Positions 9,375 to 18,606 of a DNA stretch of 64,000 nt are shown here, in pieces. Made by a program: the position numbers and the translations under genes. The DNA comes from MSPOR6 sp964652195 (lineage in GTDB: Bacteria; Poribacteria; WGA-4E; WGA-3G): the NCBI GenBank assembly GCA_964652195.1, contig CAZZBB010000057.1, forward strand, positions 124,001 to 188,000, read 5' to 3'. Position 1 is the first letter of the stretch. Every line of letters starts with the position of its first letter. A model generated the notes under the pieces. It was not told where the DNA came from, ran no database searches, and saw nothing but the letters and a program-made list of their open reading frames with translations.

Positions 9375-9462
9375 GAAAAAGTTACACTTTTCGTTACATG
9401 GTGTAACTTTGTAAAATTACTCTAATCCCTGTGGTAGACTGGTTTTATGGTAATTTTTTGAA
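9375..9462 (+). repeat. Dispersed hairpin repeat family 1, copy B
   Basis: AGTTACACTTTTCGTTACAT is followed by GGTGTAACTTT, so GTTACA-TGG-TGTAAC forms a 6-bp hairpin. TAATCCCTGTGGTAGACTGG and TTTTATGG then match the downstream block of the other copies. It is in the same orientation as copy A, about 250 bp further on. Confidence 0.65.
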
Positions 9463-9869
9463 ATTTTAAGAATTTTGATTTTTGTGTGATTTTCGGGTTT
9501 ACTGAATTTCCTAACCACTGAAGTCATCCTCCATTTTTTCCATGTCTGATTGTATTTTTATGAAATTGTTGGACAGTCATTTTCCTCTTCCTATTTATAG
9601 ATTTTGTTGTGTCAATAGAAAATTTTGTTAAATTTTATTGTTCACTATGTATTAAAACAACGGGTTAGGAGTCCTTGCCCCTACGAAATATTAAACAAAC
9701 GGACAGGGAGACTCCATCTTACAAAGAGAAATTTATCGGTACGAACGATTCTATTTATGAGATACACTGTTACTATATATGGAAGTTCCTTAAGGTCTTG
9801 TACTTCATCTTCAAGCAGCAACGTTCTTAGCTCATTCATTAGTTGACATGGTAGTTCTCATTTATAGGT

Positions 9870-10086
9870 AATAATATTTTCATAACAAGAATTTTAGATG
9901 TGAAATTTCAAACTGGTCTAAAGTCAGTCCCAGAAAGGGTTTATAGATTATCCTGAAAAATGCGTTATTTTTTATTTTTTTTTTAATAATTTCATACTAT
10001 GCAATTGTTTAAACTACTCTAAACCTTGTTCTGGTATGGGTTTGTAGGCATATCAGATTTTGATTTCCTTTTCATAACAACTTTTT
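9870..10086 (+). repeat. Long dispersed repeat family 2, plus copy
   Basis: About 215 bp aligns with the reverse complement of 33241-33467. Shared blocks include TCCCAGAAAGGGTTTATAGA, a T-rich tract, CTAAACCTTG followed by CTGGTAT, and GGTTTGTAGGC. Both ends carry TTTTCATAACA as a direct repeat (near 9876-9887 and 10069-10080). No open frame spans it, which suggests a non-autonomous mobile element. Confidence 0.65.
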
Positions 10087-10639
10087 ACGACCTACTTTTA
10101 CTGAAATATATTTTTACTGAAAAATATATATATAGTAACATAATAAAATAGGTATGTCAAGTTAATAATTAGTATTTGTGATGTTTTTCTAAATATTCTT
10201 TACTTATGTTATTCAAGTAATAGGATACTATTTCATTATTTTTGTCTTTTGTTGTTTATTAGTTAGGTTTTCTTCAATAATTTTTATGGTTGTTGTGTTT
10301 TAGTTGAATTTTTCTATGTGTTAATTCGTTATTTTTTATTAGGGATTTTATGGAGTAATGATGGTTAATCGTCTGAATCGCGAATTTCACAAATTACACG
10401 GATTGCACAGAAAATATCACTATATAGTTGAATTACATCATACACTAACAAATAATTTAATAGATATGATATAATATCTCCAAGTTCTGGCAACTCGCTA
10501 TTGCCTTAGTCCTACAGAGGGTACAAATTATAACTTTTATAATCCCCTGCCTTCAACTATATTAATAGTCAAAAGGGATTTGCAAGATCATGATTTTGGT
10601 ATTATATTAATTCATTTTGATAAACAGGATGCAAATTCA

Positions 10640-11257
10640 ATGGAGAATAAAGACCAGTTTGATGCTATGTTAGCACTTGCCGAGATTGGTGCAGAGAGAA
10701 TAGAACGACGTAGAACTACTGAATTTCAGATATTCATTTCATATACAACATTAATTGTTCTCGGACTTTACGTAATTATCACAAAAAACGATGAAATTAT
10801 CTCAAAAAATAATATCCTGGGTACAATCTTTATGAATAATAGTGCAATGTGGGTGTGCTTAACATTGGGACTCATTAATTTTATATACATTATATGGCAA
10901 GTAGGACTTGGTAGAGCAATGGAGAATGATGCTGTTCGAAAAAATGTTTATGTTAAGAAAACTCAAGATTTAACGGATCATTCTCCACCTGAAAAAATTC
11001 GTGGTAAAGGGTTAGAGAATAGTATCATAGTCAATGGACACTATCTTCACCAATTCTGTGATCTACACTTAATAGTTAATCATTGGTCTCGTTTCTTATT
11101 AATTGGAATACCAACATTATTGCATACAATTCTTTTGTATGAAGTATTCATACTGACGAATTATCCAATATATGATTTTGTAATATTAATTCTTTTTCCT
11201 GTTAGTTTAATTATAGCAGGGATAATAATGGAGATATGCAGATATATAAAGACTTAG
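10640..11257 (+). CDS. Small multi-pass membrane protein, unknown function
   Basis: I start this at ATG 10640 (MENKDQFDAMLALAEIGAER), giving 205 aa, rather than the upstream TTG at 10580. Predicted topology: a charged amphipathic N-terminus, TM at about residues 33-50, TM at about 72-90, a cytoplasmic or periplasmic stretch with KKTQDLTDHSPPEK, then two TMs at about 148-170 and 175-197. There is no catalytic motif. The N-terminal amphipathic helix followed by ERRRTTEFQ resembles other small inner-membrane proteins, but I do not recognise a family. It stands alone between the repeat-rich gap and the dehydratase gene. Confidence 0.65.
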   Translation: MENKDQFDAMLALAEIGAERIERRRTTEFQIFISYTTLIVLGLYVIITKNDEIISKNNILGTIFMNNSAMWVCLTLGLINFIYIIWQVGLGRAMENDAVRKNVYVKKTQDLTDHSPPEKIRGKGLENSIIVNGHYLHQFCDLHLIVNHWSRFLLIGIPTLLHTILLYEVFILTNYPIYDFVILILFPVSLIIAGIIMEICRYIKT

Positions 11258-11395
11258 GAAAACACCAATGCACCATAAACGAACTCTAATCCGTAATAAA
11301 ACGCATTTTCATGACGCTATATAGCCTTAGTACTGAGTGTTAGTAGGTTAAAAACAATTCTGAGAAATGTCAGTTAAACTATTCTTACCGTGCCA

Positions 11396-12607
11396 ATGAA
11401 TAAGTCCCTCTTTTCAACCGAATTAGAAGATGATGCCAAATCCCAACACACGGTTATTAGTATACGCACATGGCATGTGAATCTAAACCCACGTGCCATG
11501 CCGTCTCTCGGTTTTGCCAAAGGATTTTTACCTGCTCCCTCAAAAACCCAATCAGATTTGAGCGGGAACACAGTTCATGTAGATTGGCGTGGTCCCTTTG
11601 CAACACAAGCAGGCGCGCTTATTGTTGAAATTACAACCGATAAAGGATTAAAGGGATACGGTCTCGGTGGTGGAGGTCTTGCAGGTGCAATGATTATTGA
11701 TAAACATCTTCAACACTTTGTCATAGGACGCGACCCACTTGATGTTGAAGATATATGGGATAACCTCTACCACATTACATCAATTTATGGACGTCGTGGA
11801 CTGGTAATCTATGCACTAAGTGGTGTTGAACTTGCACTTGTTGATCTATGTGGTAAGATTCTGGATGCTCCTGTGTATAGTCTATTTACAGATACTCCGA
11901 AATTGAAAATTCCAGCCTATGCAACCGGTACAGATGTCGGGTATTATGTAGAAAATGGATTCACAGCATGTAAAATACCTTTAAAAAATGGATTAAAAGA
12001 TGGTGAAGAAGGTTTTGATGAAAACCTTGAGATCATGTTTACTGCACGCGATGTTCTCGGTAATAATGTAGAACTGATGGCAGATATCTACTTACGTTGG
12101 GATGTTGACTATACGCTTCGTTTTGCTGATGCAGTTGCTGATGTTAACCTAAAATGGATTGAAGAACCGATACCACTTGACGACTATGCTGGTATGGCAC
12201 ACCTGGTTAAGGAGATCGATTCAACTTGGATTGTTTCTGGCGAACATGAATTCACAAGATACGGTTTTCGTGAACTACTACGATGGAAGGCTGCAGATAT
12301 GATTCAACCAGATGTTAGTTGGGCAGGTGGATTTACTGAATGTCTACGTATTGCCAGAGAAGCTGCTGAACTTGGTATTCCGACTTGGCTTCATCAAGCA
12401 GGAACACCTTGGGGATTACATCTAACCGCATGCTTACCGATGCCTTGTATGGCAGAGACCTTTGGTCCCTCAAGAAATGAAATCGAAAACGAACTGTATC
12501 AATGTTTACGATCAACGCCTTATGACGGTTTTTTTACACTAAACGACGCACCCGGTTTTGGTGTTGATATTGATGATGCCTTACTTGATGACTATACTGT
12601 TGAGTGA
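11396..12607 (+). CDS. Enolase-superfamily dehydratase, L-rhamnonate-dehydratase-like
   Basis: A two-domain mandelate racemase/muconate lactonizing enzyme of about 403 aa from ATG 11396. Features of the family: a KxP motif in FTACKIPLKNG on the second barrel strand, metal ligands in MADIYLRWD, the Glu of WIEEPIPLDDY and the Glu/His of SGEHEFTRYGF, and a late His in WLHQAGTP. The GEHExTRxGF plus QPDVxWxGG combination resembles L-rhamnonate dehydratases, so the predicted reaction is dehydration of a sugar acid; the exact substrate is not proven. It stands alone, with repeat-rich DNA on its 3' side. Confidence 0.85.
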   Translation: MNKSLFSTELEDDAKSQHTVISIRTWHVNLNPRAMPSLGFAKGFLPAPSKTQSDLSGNTVHVDWRGPFATQAGALIVEITTDKGLKGYGLGGGGLAGAMIIDKHLQHFVIGRDPLDVEDIWDNLYHITSIYGRRGLVIYALSGVELALVDLCGKILDAPVYSLFTDTPKLKIPAYATGTDVGYYVENGFTACKIPLKNGLKDGEEGFDENLEIMFTARDVLGNNVELMADIYLRWDVDYTLRFADAVADVNLKWIEEPIPLDDYAGMAHLVKEIDSTWIVSGEHEFTRYGFRELLRWKAADMIQPDVSWAGGFTECLRIAREAAELGIPTWLHQAGTPWGLHLTACLPMPCMAETFGPSRNEIENELYQCLRSTPYDGFFTLNDAPGFGVDIDDALLDDYTVE

Positions 12608-12703
12608 TTAATTCCTGGCTTCTGTAGGAACGATCTCCGAATCGCGATAGTAATACCATTTCTAAATAAATAGGTGTCATAAATATGCCTATATATTATA
12701 TTC

Positions 12704-12724
12704 GGAGCGGTTTCAAACTGCTCC
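12704..12724. repeat. GGTTTC-core hairpin repeat, copy 1
   Basis: GGAGCGG (12704-12710) and CTGCTCC (12718-12724) form a 7-bp stem with one G-U around TTTCAAA, flanked by CTACC. It belongs with the hairpins at 25395-25413 and 48701-48723, which share the GTTTC-AAC core but have different, internally complementary stems. Confidence 0.55.
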
Positions 12725-12737
12725 TACCGGGTTGGGT

Positions 12738-12855
12738 GAAAGTTCAGGATAACGGCTTGCTATAAACATATCGTTCCTACCAAATCAACCCCGAATCCGA
12801 GTATAGCATTTGTCTGAACTCAAGAAAGTTCAGGATAATGGCTTGCTATAAACAT
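12738..12855 (+). repeat. Direct repeat of 32 bp
   Basis: The 32-bp unit beginning GAAAGTTCAGGATAA and ending GCTTGCTATAAACAT occurs at 12738-12769 and 12824-12855, with a single C/T difference. The units are separated by 54 bp, which includes an AATCAACCCCGAATCCG tract. Confidence 0.7.
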
Positions 12856-13023
12856 TCCGTATTGTCTGAATCGCTGATTACACGGATTACACGGATTACA
12901 CGGAGAAGAGTGGTTGGTAACATTCATTTTTTTTACTAACCAACAAACATCCACCTACAGAATGCGTTAGATAAATGTCATATGAAGATTCAGTTTTTAT
13001 TTGATATTTTCCTTACGAAGTCC

Positions 13024-13100
13024 GAATCAAGGAATCAAGGAATCAACGGTATGAATGCCATTTAGGCATTCCCCCAATCAACGCCGAATCCGCGTTGATT
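13024..13100 (+). repeat. GAATCAAG run, REP-like hairpin and second inverted repeat
   Basis: The GGAATCAA units and GGTATGAATG lead-in match 9174-9260. The hairpin is GAATGCC-ATTTA-GGCATTC (13053-13071), differing from the 9.2-kb copies by a compensating A-T to C-G change in the stem. Directly downstream AATCAACGC (13076-13084) and GCGTTGATT (13092-13100) form a second 9-bp hairpin. Confidence 0.7.
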
Positions 13101-13312
13101 TGACGATTCCGACAAAAAAATCTCTCCGAATTCAATTTTTTAACCCTTAATGCTTCTAAAATTAAGAAACCAATTATTACATGTAGCGTTAATTTTTACG
13201 TTAACATATACGGGTTTCTTAGGCACTTTCCGCTAATATAAACCCTCTTTCCAAAATAGTATACCGTCAATTAATCGAATGACTTCTATTCATTTTTGGG
13301 AGATGCTTCTGA

Positions 13313-14548
13313 ATGAATGCAACTCAGAAAGTTGATAAACTTAATTCACTCCTGAATGATCATCATCAGTACCGAGAAACATGTCTGAACCTAATTGCCT
13401 CAGAGAATACGCCATCACCTTTGGTTGAAGAACTTTTTGACGAAAGGTTAGCAAGGAGGTACGGTAATTATACTGGTATTGACCTATTACAGCGAAATTA
13501 TAAGGGTAATCGTTATATTGCAAAAATAGAGACGTATACACAAGAATTAGCGAAGGAGCTTTTTGGTGCAAAGCACGTTGACCTGCGGCCTTTATCAGGA
13601 AACATAGCGGGGATTGCAACGACATTTGCATTAGCTGAACCTGGCGATATTGCATTAGAGGTACATAACGGACATCGTTATGCAAGAAAACTCTTATCAT
13701 CACCACTTGAAGTAGAACTCCAATCAATTCCTATTCCGTGGGATGGACCCAAATCGAACATTGACCTGGAGGCAACCATTACACTGATTGAGGAACATAA
13801 ACCAAGAATTCTAAACATCGGTTCCGGGGTTTTTCTGTTTCCACAACCTGTTGCTGAACTGAAAAGGGCATTGCAAAATGCGAATCCTAATTCCTTCCTT
13901 ATATACGACGCTGCACATGTAATTGGATTTATCGCTGGTAAGAGATTTCAATCCCCATTTGAAGAAGGTGCCGATGTCATTATTTCCAGCACACATAAAA
14001 CCTTAGCAGGACCACAGGGTGGAATCGTTCTAACAAATGATGAATCAATTGCAGAACGAATTGGAAAGACTCTGTATCCATTGCTAATGAGTAATCACCA
14101 TCTAAGCCGTCTACCTGCATTGGCAGGTACGTTTATAGAGTGGATGGAATGCGGTTCTGCACATGCAGATGCAATAATTGCCAACGCTAAGGCTTTGGGA
14201 CAGGCATTAACGGATCATGGTGTGCCAATGTTAGCCGAAGAAATTGGATATACTGAGTCACATACATTGATTCCAATTGTTGATAAATATGGTGATGGTG
14301 GTGATCTTGCAAATCAATTAGAGGATTGTCATATTATTGCAGGTGCTGCACCGATGACACCGGATGTTGGGACTTCTGGATTAAGGTTTGGTGTACAGGA
14401 AGTTACAAGATGGGGAATGACACCTGAAGACGCACCTGATATTGCAGAATGTATCGTTGATGCACTTTCAGGCCAGTTACCTGAGATGGTTAAACCCAAA
14501 GTTGAGAAAGTAGCTGGAAGGTTTAATACACTTCAGTTTTCTGTATAG
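13313..14548 (+). CDS. Serine hydroxymethyltransferase-like PLP enzyme
   Basis: This 411-aa fold-type I PLP protein follows the GlyA plan: LIASENTPSPLVEE (28-41), LRPLSGNIAG (91-100), YDAAHVIGF (198-206) with the PLP-stacking/base-pairing Asp199 and His202, and the Schiff-base Lys229 in SSTHKTLAGPQGG. The regions after LIASEN and after HSG-like LSGN diverge from canonical GlyA (YGNYTGID rather than YAEGYPGKRYYGG), so it may be a paralogue using another amino acid or aldehyde. It is followed at about 145 bp by the first Rieske gene. Confidence 0.85.
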   Translation: MNATQKVDKLNSLLNDHHQYRETCLNLIASENTPSPLVEELFDERLARRYGNYTGIDLLQRNYKGNRYIAKIETYTQELAKELFGAKHVDLRPLSGNIAGIATTFALAEPGDIALEVHNGHRYARKLLSSPLEVELQSIPIPWDGPKSNIDLEATITLIEEHKPRILNIGSGVFLFPQPVAELKRALQNANPNSFLIYDAAHVIGFIAGKRFQSPFEEGADVIISSTHKTLAGPQGGIVLTNDESIAERIGKTLYPLLMSNHHLSRLPALAGTFIEWMECGSAHADAIIANAKALGQALTDHGVPMLAEEIGYTESHTLIPIVDKYGDGGDLANQLEDCHIIAGAAPMTPDVGTSGLRFGVQEVTRWGMTPEDAPDIAECIVDALSGQLPEMVKPKVEKVAGRFNTLQFSV

Positions 14549-14692
14549 ATAGTTATTAGTAGAATACTAATTTAAATTAATATTACTGTTGTTAAATGTT
14601 GGTGTTTTTACCAAAATGTTGATTTTTTACCAATAGAAACGTTATTTGGGGTGCTGTAAAGTACGGAGAATAACATAAAAAGGAATAAAACT

Positions 14693-16429
14693 ATGCAAAA
14701 TGGTACACCCGGTTGGGTGAAAGTTGCCGAGTTGAGTGAAGTACCAGAAGGACAACCGAAGGCAATTCAAATGGGTGAAGGACGCAGTATTGCCCTCTTT
14801 AATGATGGTGGGAAGATATTTGCAACCGATAACCAATGTCCACATATGGGATATCCCCTAACTCGAGGCACAATTCGAAATGGTATTTTGACATGTGACT
14901 GGCATCGCCGTAGTTTCGACTTAGAAGGTGGTGGATGTTTTCATGTGGAATGTGATGATCTCCGCGTATTTCCAGTTGAAATTCGTGGTGAGGAAATCTG
15001 GATTGAACCAGGAGATACGATATATCGCAGAGCTGATGAACATAAACAATTACTCCGTGAAGGATTATTAAGTGAAGATCGGTGGACAATGTCCAAAGCA
15101 ATTGCCCTACTACTAAAAGGTGGTGTACCTGAAGAAGAGGTTATGGGGTCTATTCTCGAACACGTGGCACGACACATCCCTTCTGCTCATGGTGCCGAGG
15201 GTGGTGGCGATGTATCTAAACTGATCAATGGTCTTAGAGTCGGAAGTAGATATGAGGGAGAAGATAGACTTATCGCAGTTACCACCTCCGCATGTTCAGC
15301 TTCTGGTGAAGCCCGACAAAGGCTTGAAGTTATCCCTCTCCCTGAACCTGTTTCTTGGGAGAAATTAAGTCGATGGGTGCGGATTTTCTCGTTTGAAGGA
15401 CAATCTGGACGGATTGAAAGATGTCTCTTTACCGCATACCATAAAGGCGATGCCGACAAGTTACCACCCCTGCTTTTTGAATGTGCAGTGGAACCACATT
15501 TTATTGACGAACCGCAAATACCACTTTATGTCAGTTATCTATCAGAAGTTGTAGACGAATTCGGTTGGGATAGAACTGCAGACCTATTCTTCTATCTCGG
15601 TGCTGACCTTGTTGGACATCATCCAGAAGATCCAGAAAGGTATCGTAGAGATGCCATTAATATTCTGAAAGAGATGATGCCGGTAATTGAAGGGACAGCC
15701 TTAGAGAGAACCAATAAGTTTGATGAAGATTCTTTTGTTGAAGCACTGACAAGTGTTGATTTACCCAGGTCGTTTGAGGAAGTTGGGGCTGTAATAAGTG
15801 ATGGCGTTTACTTAGATAAGGTTATTACCACACTTGTTCTACTCGCAGCTGACAGAATGGCAAATACCCCTGTGAATGTTGATGCGGGGTGGTGGAATTT
15901 AACTATGGAACTTAATCTGGCATCATCGTTAAGAAGTGCAAAAAAAGTAGGTGGTGATCTCATCGCAGCGAAAGGTCTTTTCCATGTTGCATGGCAAGTT
16001 TTCGCGGATCGTTGGATAAATATACCCACCAGACTTCTTAGTGAAGAGTTAAGTCAAGAAAAGTTGGATGTCGCTAATGAAGAAGAGGGTATTGAAACCG
16101 TTATTTCTACAATTGAATCACTCAATGTTCAAGATGTAGGTTCACAAGTGCTCGGATATTTAAATTCTGGCTATTCAGCAGAGAAACTGCTCTTGGCTAT
16201 CGGTCATTCTGTCCTATGGGATGACACCGGTAGTGAAGTGTTACCTACACTACGTACAGTGTTTGACGAGTGGAACAATGCGGAAGGACATCCAGCCCAA
16301 GCACAGCTGTTGGTTGGATTGGCTCGGTATGTTACAGATATTCGTTCTAACACGGATAACAAATCTGCAGCTACCACCGCTATGAATTTCGCTGAAGGCA
16401 GAACAACAATTGAGGTCTTTGAGGAGTAA
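14693..16429 (+). CDS. Rieske [2Fe-2S] protein with long helical C-terminal domain, copy 1
   Basis: Residues about 8-105 form a Rieske domain with ligands C49 and H51 (QCPHMG) and C68 and H71 (CDWH). The remaining ~470 residues are predicted mostly helical, with signature stretches LLREGLLSEDRWTMSKAIAL, HVARHIPSAHGAEGGG and ADRMANTPVNVDAGWW. There is no Rieske-oxygenase mononuclear-iron 2-His motif and no membrane anchor, so it is not a ring-hydroxylating oxygenase alpha subunit. The function of the tail is unknown. The gene is 6 bp upstream of an ankyrin gene and about 2.2 kb from a full-length paralogue. Confidence 0.85.
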   Translation: MQNGTPGWVKVAELSEVPEGQPKAIQMGEGRSIALFNDGGKIFATDNQCPHMGYPLTRGTIRNGILTCDWHRRSFDLEGGGCFHVECDDLRVFPVEIRGEEIWIEPGDTIYRRADEHKQLLREGLLSEDRWTMSKAIALLLKGGVPEEEVMGSILEHVARHIPSAHGAEGGGDVSKLINGLRVGSRYEGEDRLIAVTTSACSASGEARQRLEVIPLPEPVSWEKLSRWVRIFSFEGQSGRIERCLFTAYHKGDADKLPPLLFECAVEPHFIDEPQIPLYVSYLSEVVDEFGWDRTADLFFYLGADLVGHHPEDPERYRRDAINILKEMMPVIEGTALERTNKFDEDSFVEALTSVDLPRSFEEVGAVISDGVYLDKVITTLVLLAADRMANTPVNVDAGWWNLTMELNLASSLRSAKKVGGDLIAAKGLFHVAWQVFADRWINIPTRLLSEELSQEKLDVANEEEGIETVISTIESLNVQDVGSQVLGYLNSGYSAEKLLLAIGHSVLWDDTGSEVLPTLRTVFDEWNNAEGHPAQAQLLVGLARYVTDIRSNTDNKSAATTAMNFAEGRTTIEVFEE

Positions 16430-16435
16430 TATCCA

Positions 16436-17719
16436 ATGGCTCAAAAAGGTTTGCACTTGCCACGGGCAGAATATATTGAAGCGGTAAATATAAGGGACGA
16501 GAACCGAGTCAAATCCTTGTTAGTAGATAATGAGGAACTTCTTGAGTTCATTGATGAACCTTGGTTCGAATTTGATGCTCCTGCAGTTGTGTTTGCCGCT
16601 TCAATGGTTGATCGTCCGCTTGTAGAGGTGCTGCTTGATGCCGGAGCAGACATCAACGTTAAGAGTTCATGGTGGGCAGGCGGAACGACAGCACTGCAGC
16701 ACGCAGCAGGGTCAATGCTCGGATACAGCCCGAAAATGGCTGACTATCTAATCGGACGCGGTGCTACGATTGACGCACATTCAGCTGCAGGTTTGGATAT
16801 GTTTGAAACACTTGAGGTGTTGATTCATGAAAATCCCGATGTTGTTAACGCACCAGGATGTGATGGCATGTCTCCACTTCATTTCTCAGCGACACCTCGA
16901 ATTGCCGAACTGCTCCTCAAGAACGGCGCGGACATAAATCTACGTGACCGTGATCATTGGGGAACTGCGGCGCAATGGACAATACGGAGACGACCTGAAG
17001 TATGTAAATACCTGCTTGACCAGGGTGCTGAAGCGGACGTTGTCCTCTATTGTGCAAGGGGGTACGTTGAACAGGCAAGAGCAGAATTTCAGAAAAATCC
17101 TGAACTACTAAGTCTTAGGTTAAGTATGAAAGCACGTGAAGGCTACATTATCCCTTCGACTGAGCCGCCAAAGGTTACTGGTGACCATCCACAGGTCGTT
17201 CCCGGTGGACATGTCTATGCTTATCAGGTCGGACCGACCATGCCGCTGCTTGAAATCGCACTTCAGTCTCAGCAAGCAGCAATCGTTGATCTCCTCATTG
17301 ACTTAGGTTATGAAATCAACTTGCGAGATTGGTATGTGCTGGTTGGACAAGGACCGAAGCGGTTTGACACTTTGCTGAAGGGATTCCTTGCCAAAGGCCT
17401 GGATATCAACGCACTTCAAAGGCATCGGCGTGGCATGTGGACACCACTCCATTGGGTTGCACAACGCGGTTTGACGAACGGTGTTGCTTGTTTATTGGCT
17501 AACGGTGCTGATCCAAATGTAATTACGGACAAAGGGCAGACTCCTTTACACTTCATTGCTCAAAAAGGTGTAGGCAAAAACCAGGTGCAATTGTTGCTTG
17601 AACACGGTGCGAATTTGAATGTTCAAGATAATGAAGGAAAAACACCCTTTGATTACGCAAAGACAGCAAAACGGAAATCTGTTGCAGACTTCTTGTTAAC
17701 TTTAGATGAGCAGCAATAA
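16436..17719 (+). CDS. Ankyrin-repeat protein, 427 aa
   Basis: Ankyrin repeats are clear: VEVLLDAGADINVKSSWW (about 62-79), LLLKNGADINLRDRDHWG (about 157-174), CKYLLDQGAEADV (about 187-199), and two consensus repeats near the C-terminus (TPLHWVAQRGLTNGVACLLA and TPLHFIAQKGVGKNQVQLLL). No signal peptide is seen. Base composition is more GC-rich than the flanking Rieske genes. It starts 6 bp after the Rieske stop, so the two are probably co-translated; a scaffold or partner role for the Rieske protein is an inference from context only. Confidence 0.88.
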   Translation: MAQKGLHLPRAEYIEAVNIRDENRVKSLLVDNEELLEFIDEPWFEFDAPAVVFAASMVDRPLVEVLLDAGADINVKSSWWAGGTTALQHAAGSMLGYSPKMADYLIGRGATIDAHSAAGLDMFETLEVLIHENPDVVNAPGCDGMSPLHFSATPRIAELLLKNGADINLRDRDHWGTAAQWTIRRRPEVCKYLLDQGAEADVVLYCARGYVEQARAEFQKNPELLSLRLSMKAREGYIIPSTEPPKVTGDHPQVVPGGHVYAYQVGPTMPLLEIALQSQQAAIVDLLIDLGYEINLRDWYVLVGQGPKRFDTLLKGFLAKGLDINALQRHRRGMWTPLHWVAQRGLTNGVACLLANGADPNVITDKGQTPLHFIAQKGVGKNQVQLLLEHGANLNVQDNEGKTPFDYAKTAKRKSVADFLLTLDEQQ

Positions 17720-17787
17720 AGTTAATACATCTGCTAAATTAAAATCCAATTCCATTACTATTTGTCAATAATGTTAAGGATCTAAAC

Positions 17788-18348
17788 ATGTTGTATGATA
17801 AGAATTCACCCTTCTATAGATTGCTTTCAACGAAGTACAAACCTGAAGAGGAAGCACTTGGTATTTCGATCGTTGAAGCACATCCAGAGATTGCTAAGAT
17901 GATATGGGAGGGACCGGATGAACAAGGACAGCCTTTTGTCAAAGGGAGTACAGCACTGCATTACGCTGCTAATGATGGAAAAGATCAGCTTGTGCTTAAG
18001 TTGCTTGAATACGGTTCGGCTATAAATGCAAGTGATGCAAACTGGTATCGTTCTGTTCTTTCTTGGGCGGCTAATAATGCATGGACTTCAACGATACGCT
18101 TACTTCTTGCAAATGGAGCGGATCCTATGTCTTTAGATGCGGTTCATGCTGCTGCGTTTGGCGGTTCTTCGTGCGGCGAAGGGCGAGAACAAGAATACGC
18201 AGAAACACTGCAGATCCTGATTGATACCGGTGCCGATATGAATGATCGTCGCCATTATCAAAACCAAACACCACTTGGGATTGCTTTAAAAAGCGGGAAC
18301 AGAGGTGCGATTAAGTATTTGCGTAGCATTGGTGCTGCAGAAGTATAA
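17788..18348 (+). CDS. Short ankyrin-repeat protein, 186 aa
   Basis: Residues about 50-180 hold three to four ankyrin units: STALHYAANDGKDQLVLKLL, VLSWAANNAWTSTIRLLLAN, AETLQILIDTGADMNDRRH and TPLGIALKSGNRGAIKYLRS. The N-terminal ~45 residues (YRLLSTKYKPEEEALG...) are not repeat-like. It lies 68 bp downstream of the longer ankyrin gene in the same orientation and shares its cytosolic character. The partner is unknown. Confidence 0.85.
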   Translation: MLYDKNSPFYRLLSTKYKPEEEALGISIVEAHPEIAKMIWEGPDEQGQPFVKGSTALHYAANDGKDQLVLKLLEYGSAINASDANWYRSVLSWAANNAWTSTIRLLLANGADPMSLDAVHAAAFGGSSCGEGREQEYAETLQILIDTGADMNDRRHYQNQTPLGIALKSGNRGAIKYLRSIGAAEV

Positions 18349-18382
18349 AATTTGCCGAACTTGTCGGTGTGGTTAACAGTTA

Positions 18383-18472
18383 TGTAGGTTGGGTTGAGGA
18401 ACGAAACCCAACATGAAAAGTTTTGACGGACTTGAAATGTTGGGTTTCATCTGCGGTTCAACCCAACCTACA
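18383..18472. repeat. Nested double inverted repeat (GTAGGTTGGGTT family)
   Basis: TGTAGGTTGGGTTGA (18383-18397) pairs perfectly over 15 bp with 18458-18472. Inside it GAAACCCAACAT (18403-18414) pairs perfectly over 12 bp with 18437-18448. The 90-bp element therefore folds as one long hairpin. Shorter relatives carrying GTAGGTTGGG/CCCAAC are at 40513-40543 and near 48738. It lies between the ankyrin gene and the second Rieske gene and could act as a terminator or be a mobile repeat. Confidence 0.75.
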
Positions 18473-18606
18473 AGAACAGTTTTGCCAAGTTGACCCCTTT
18501 GGGTAAAGCAACGAAGTGAAACCCGACAGATTGAATTGATGAAAAACACAAAATCTTCGGTTTGGATAATCGTTTCCTGCCGTTGATGTAATAGGAGAAG
18601 TATATA

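Larger units (their letters stand above)
8698..10639. other. Repeat-rich non-coding gap, about 1.9 kb
   Basis: No convincing gene is present; open frames here are short and AT-rich. The gap contains two copies of the AGTTACAC hairpin repeat (9037-9122, 9375-9462), a GAATCAAG tandem run with two REP-like hairpins (9174-9260), one copy of the long TTCATAACA-bounded repeat (9870-10086), and an ATTACACGGATT-type repeat at about 10370-10410. Between these the sequence is featureless AT-rich DNA. Confidence 0.6.
12608..13312. other. Non-coding gap with several short repeats
   Basis: No gene is seen in these 705 bp. They hold a GGAGCGG/CTGCTCC hairpin (12704-12724), a 32-bp direct repeat (12738-12769 and 12824-12855, one mismatch), a triplet of ATTACACGG units (about 12870-12903), a GAATCAAG run with a REP-like hairpin (13024-13071) and a 9-bp inverted repeat (13076-13100). 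Confidence 0.65.

Noticed and set aside
9025..9846. Short plus-strand open frames in the 9-10 kb gap
   Set aside because: They run through the dispersed repeats, have no ribosome sites and biased AT-rich composition.
9174..13100. CRISPR array suspected from GAATCAAG and ATTACACGG tandem units
   Set aside because: The units are 8-9 bp and adjacent, with no 25-40 bp spacers and no cas genes in the window.
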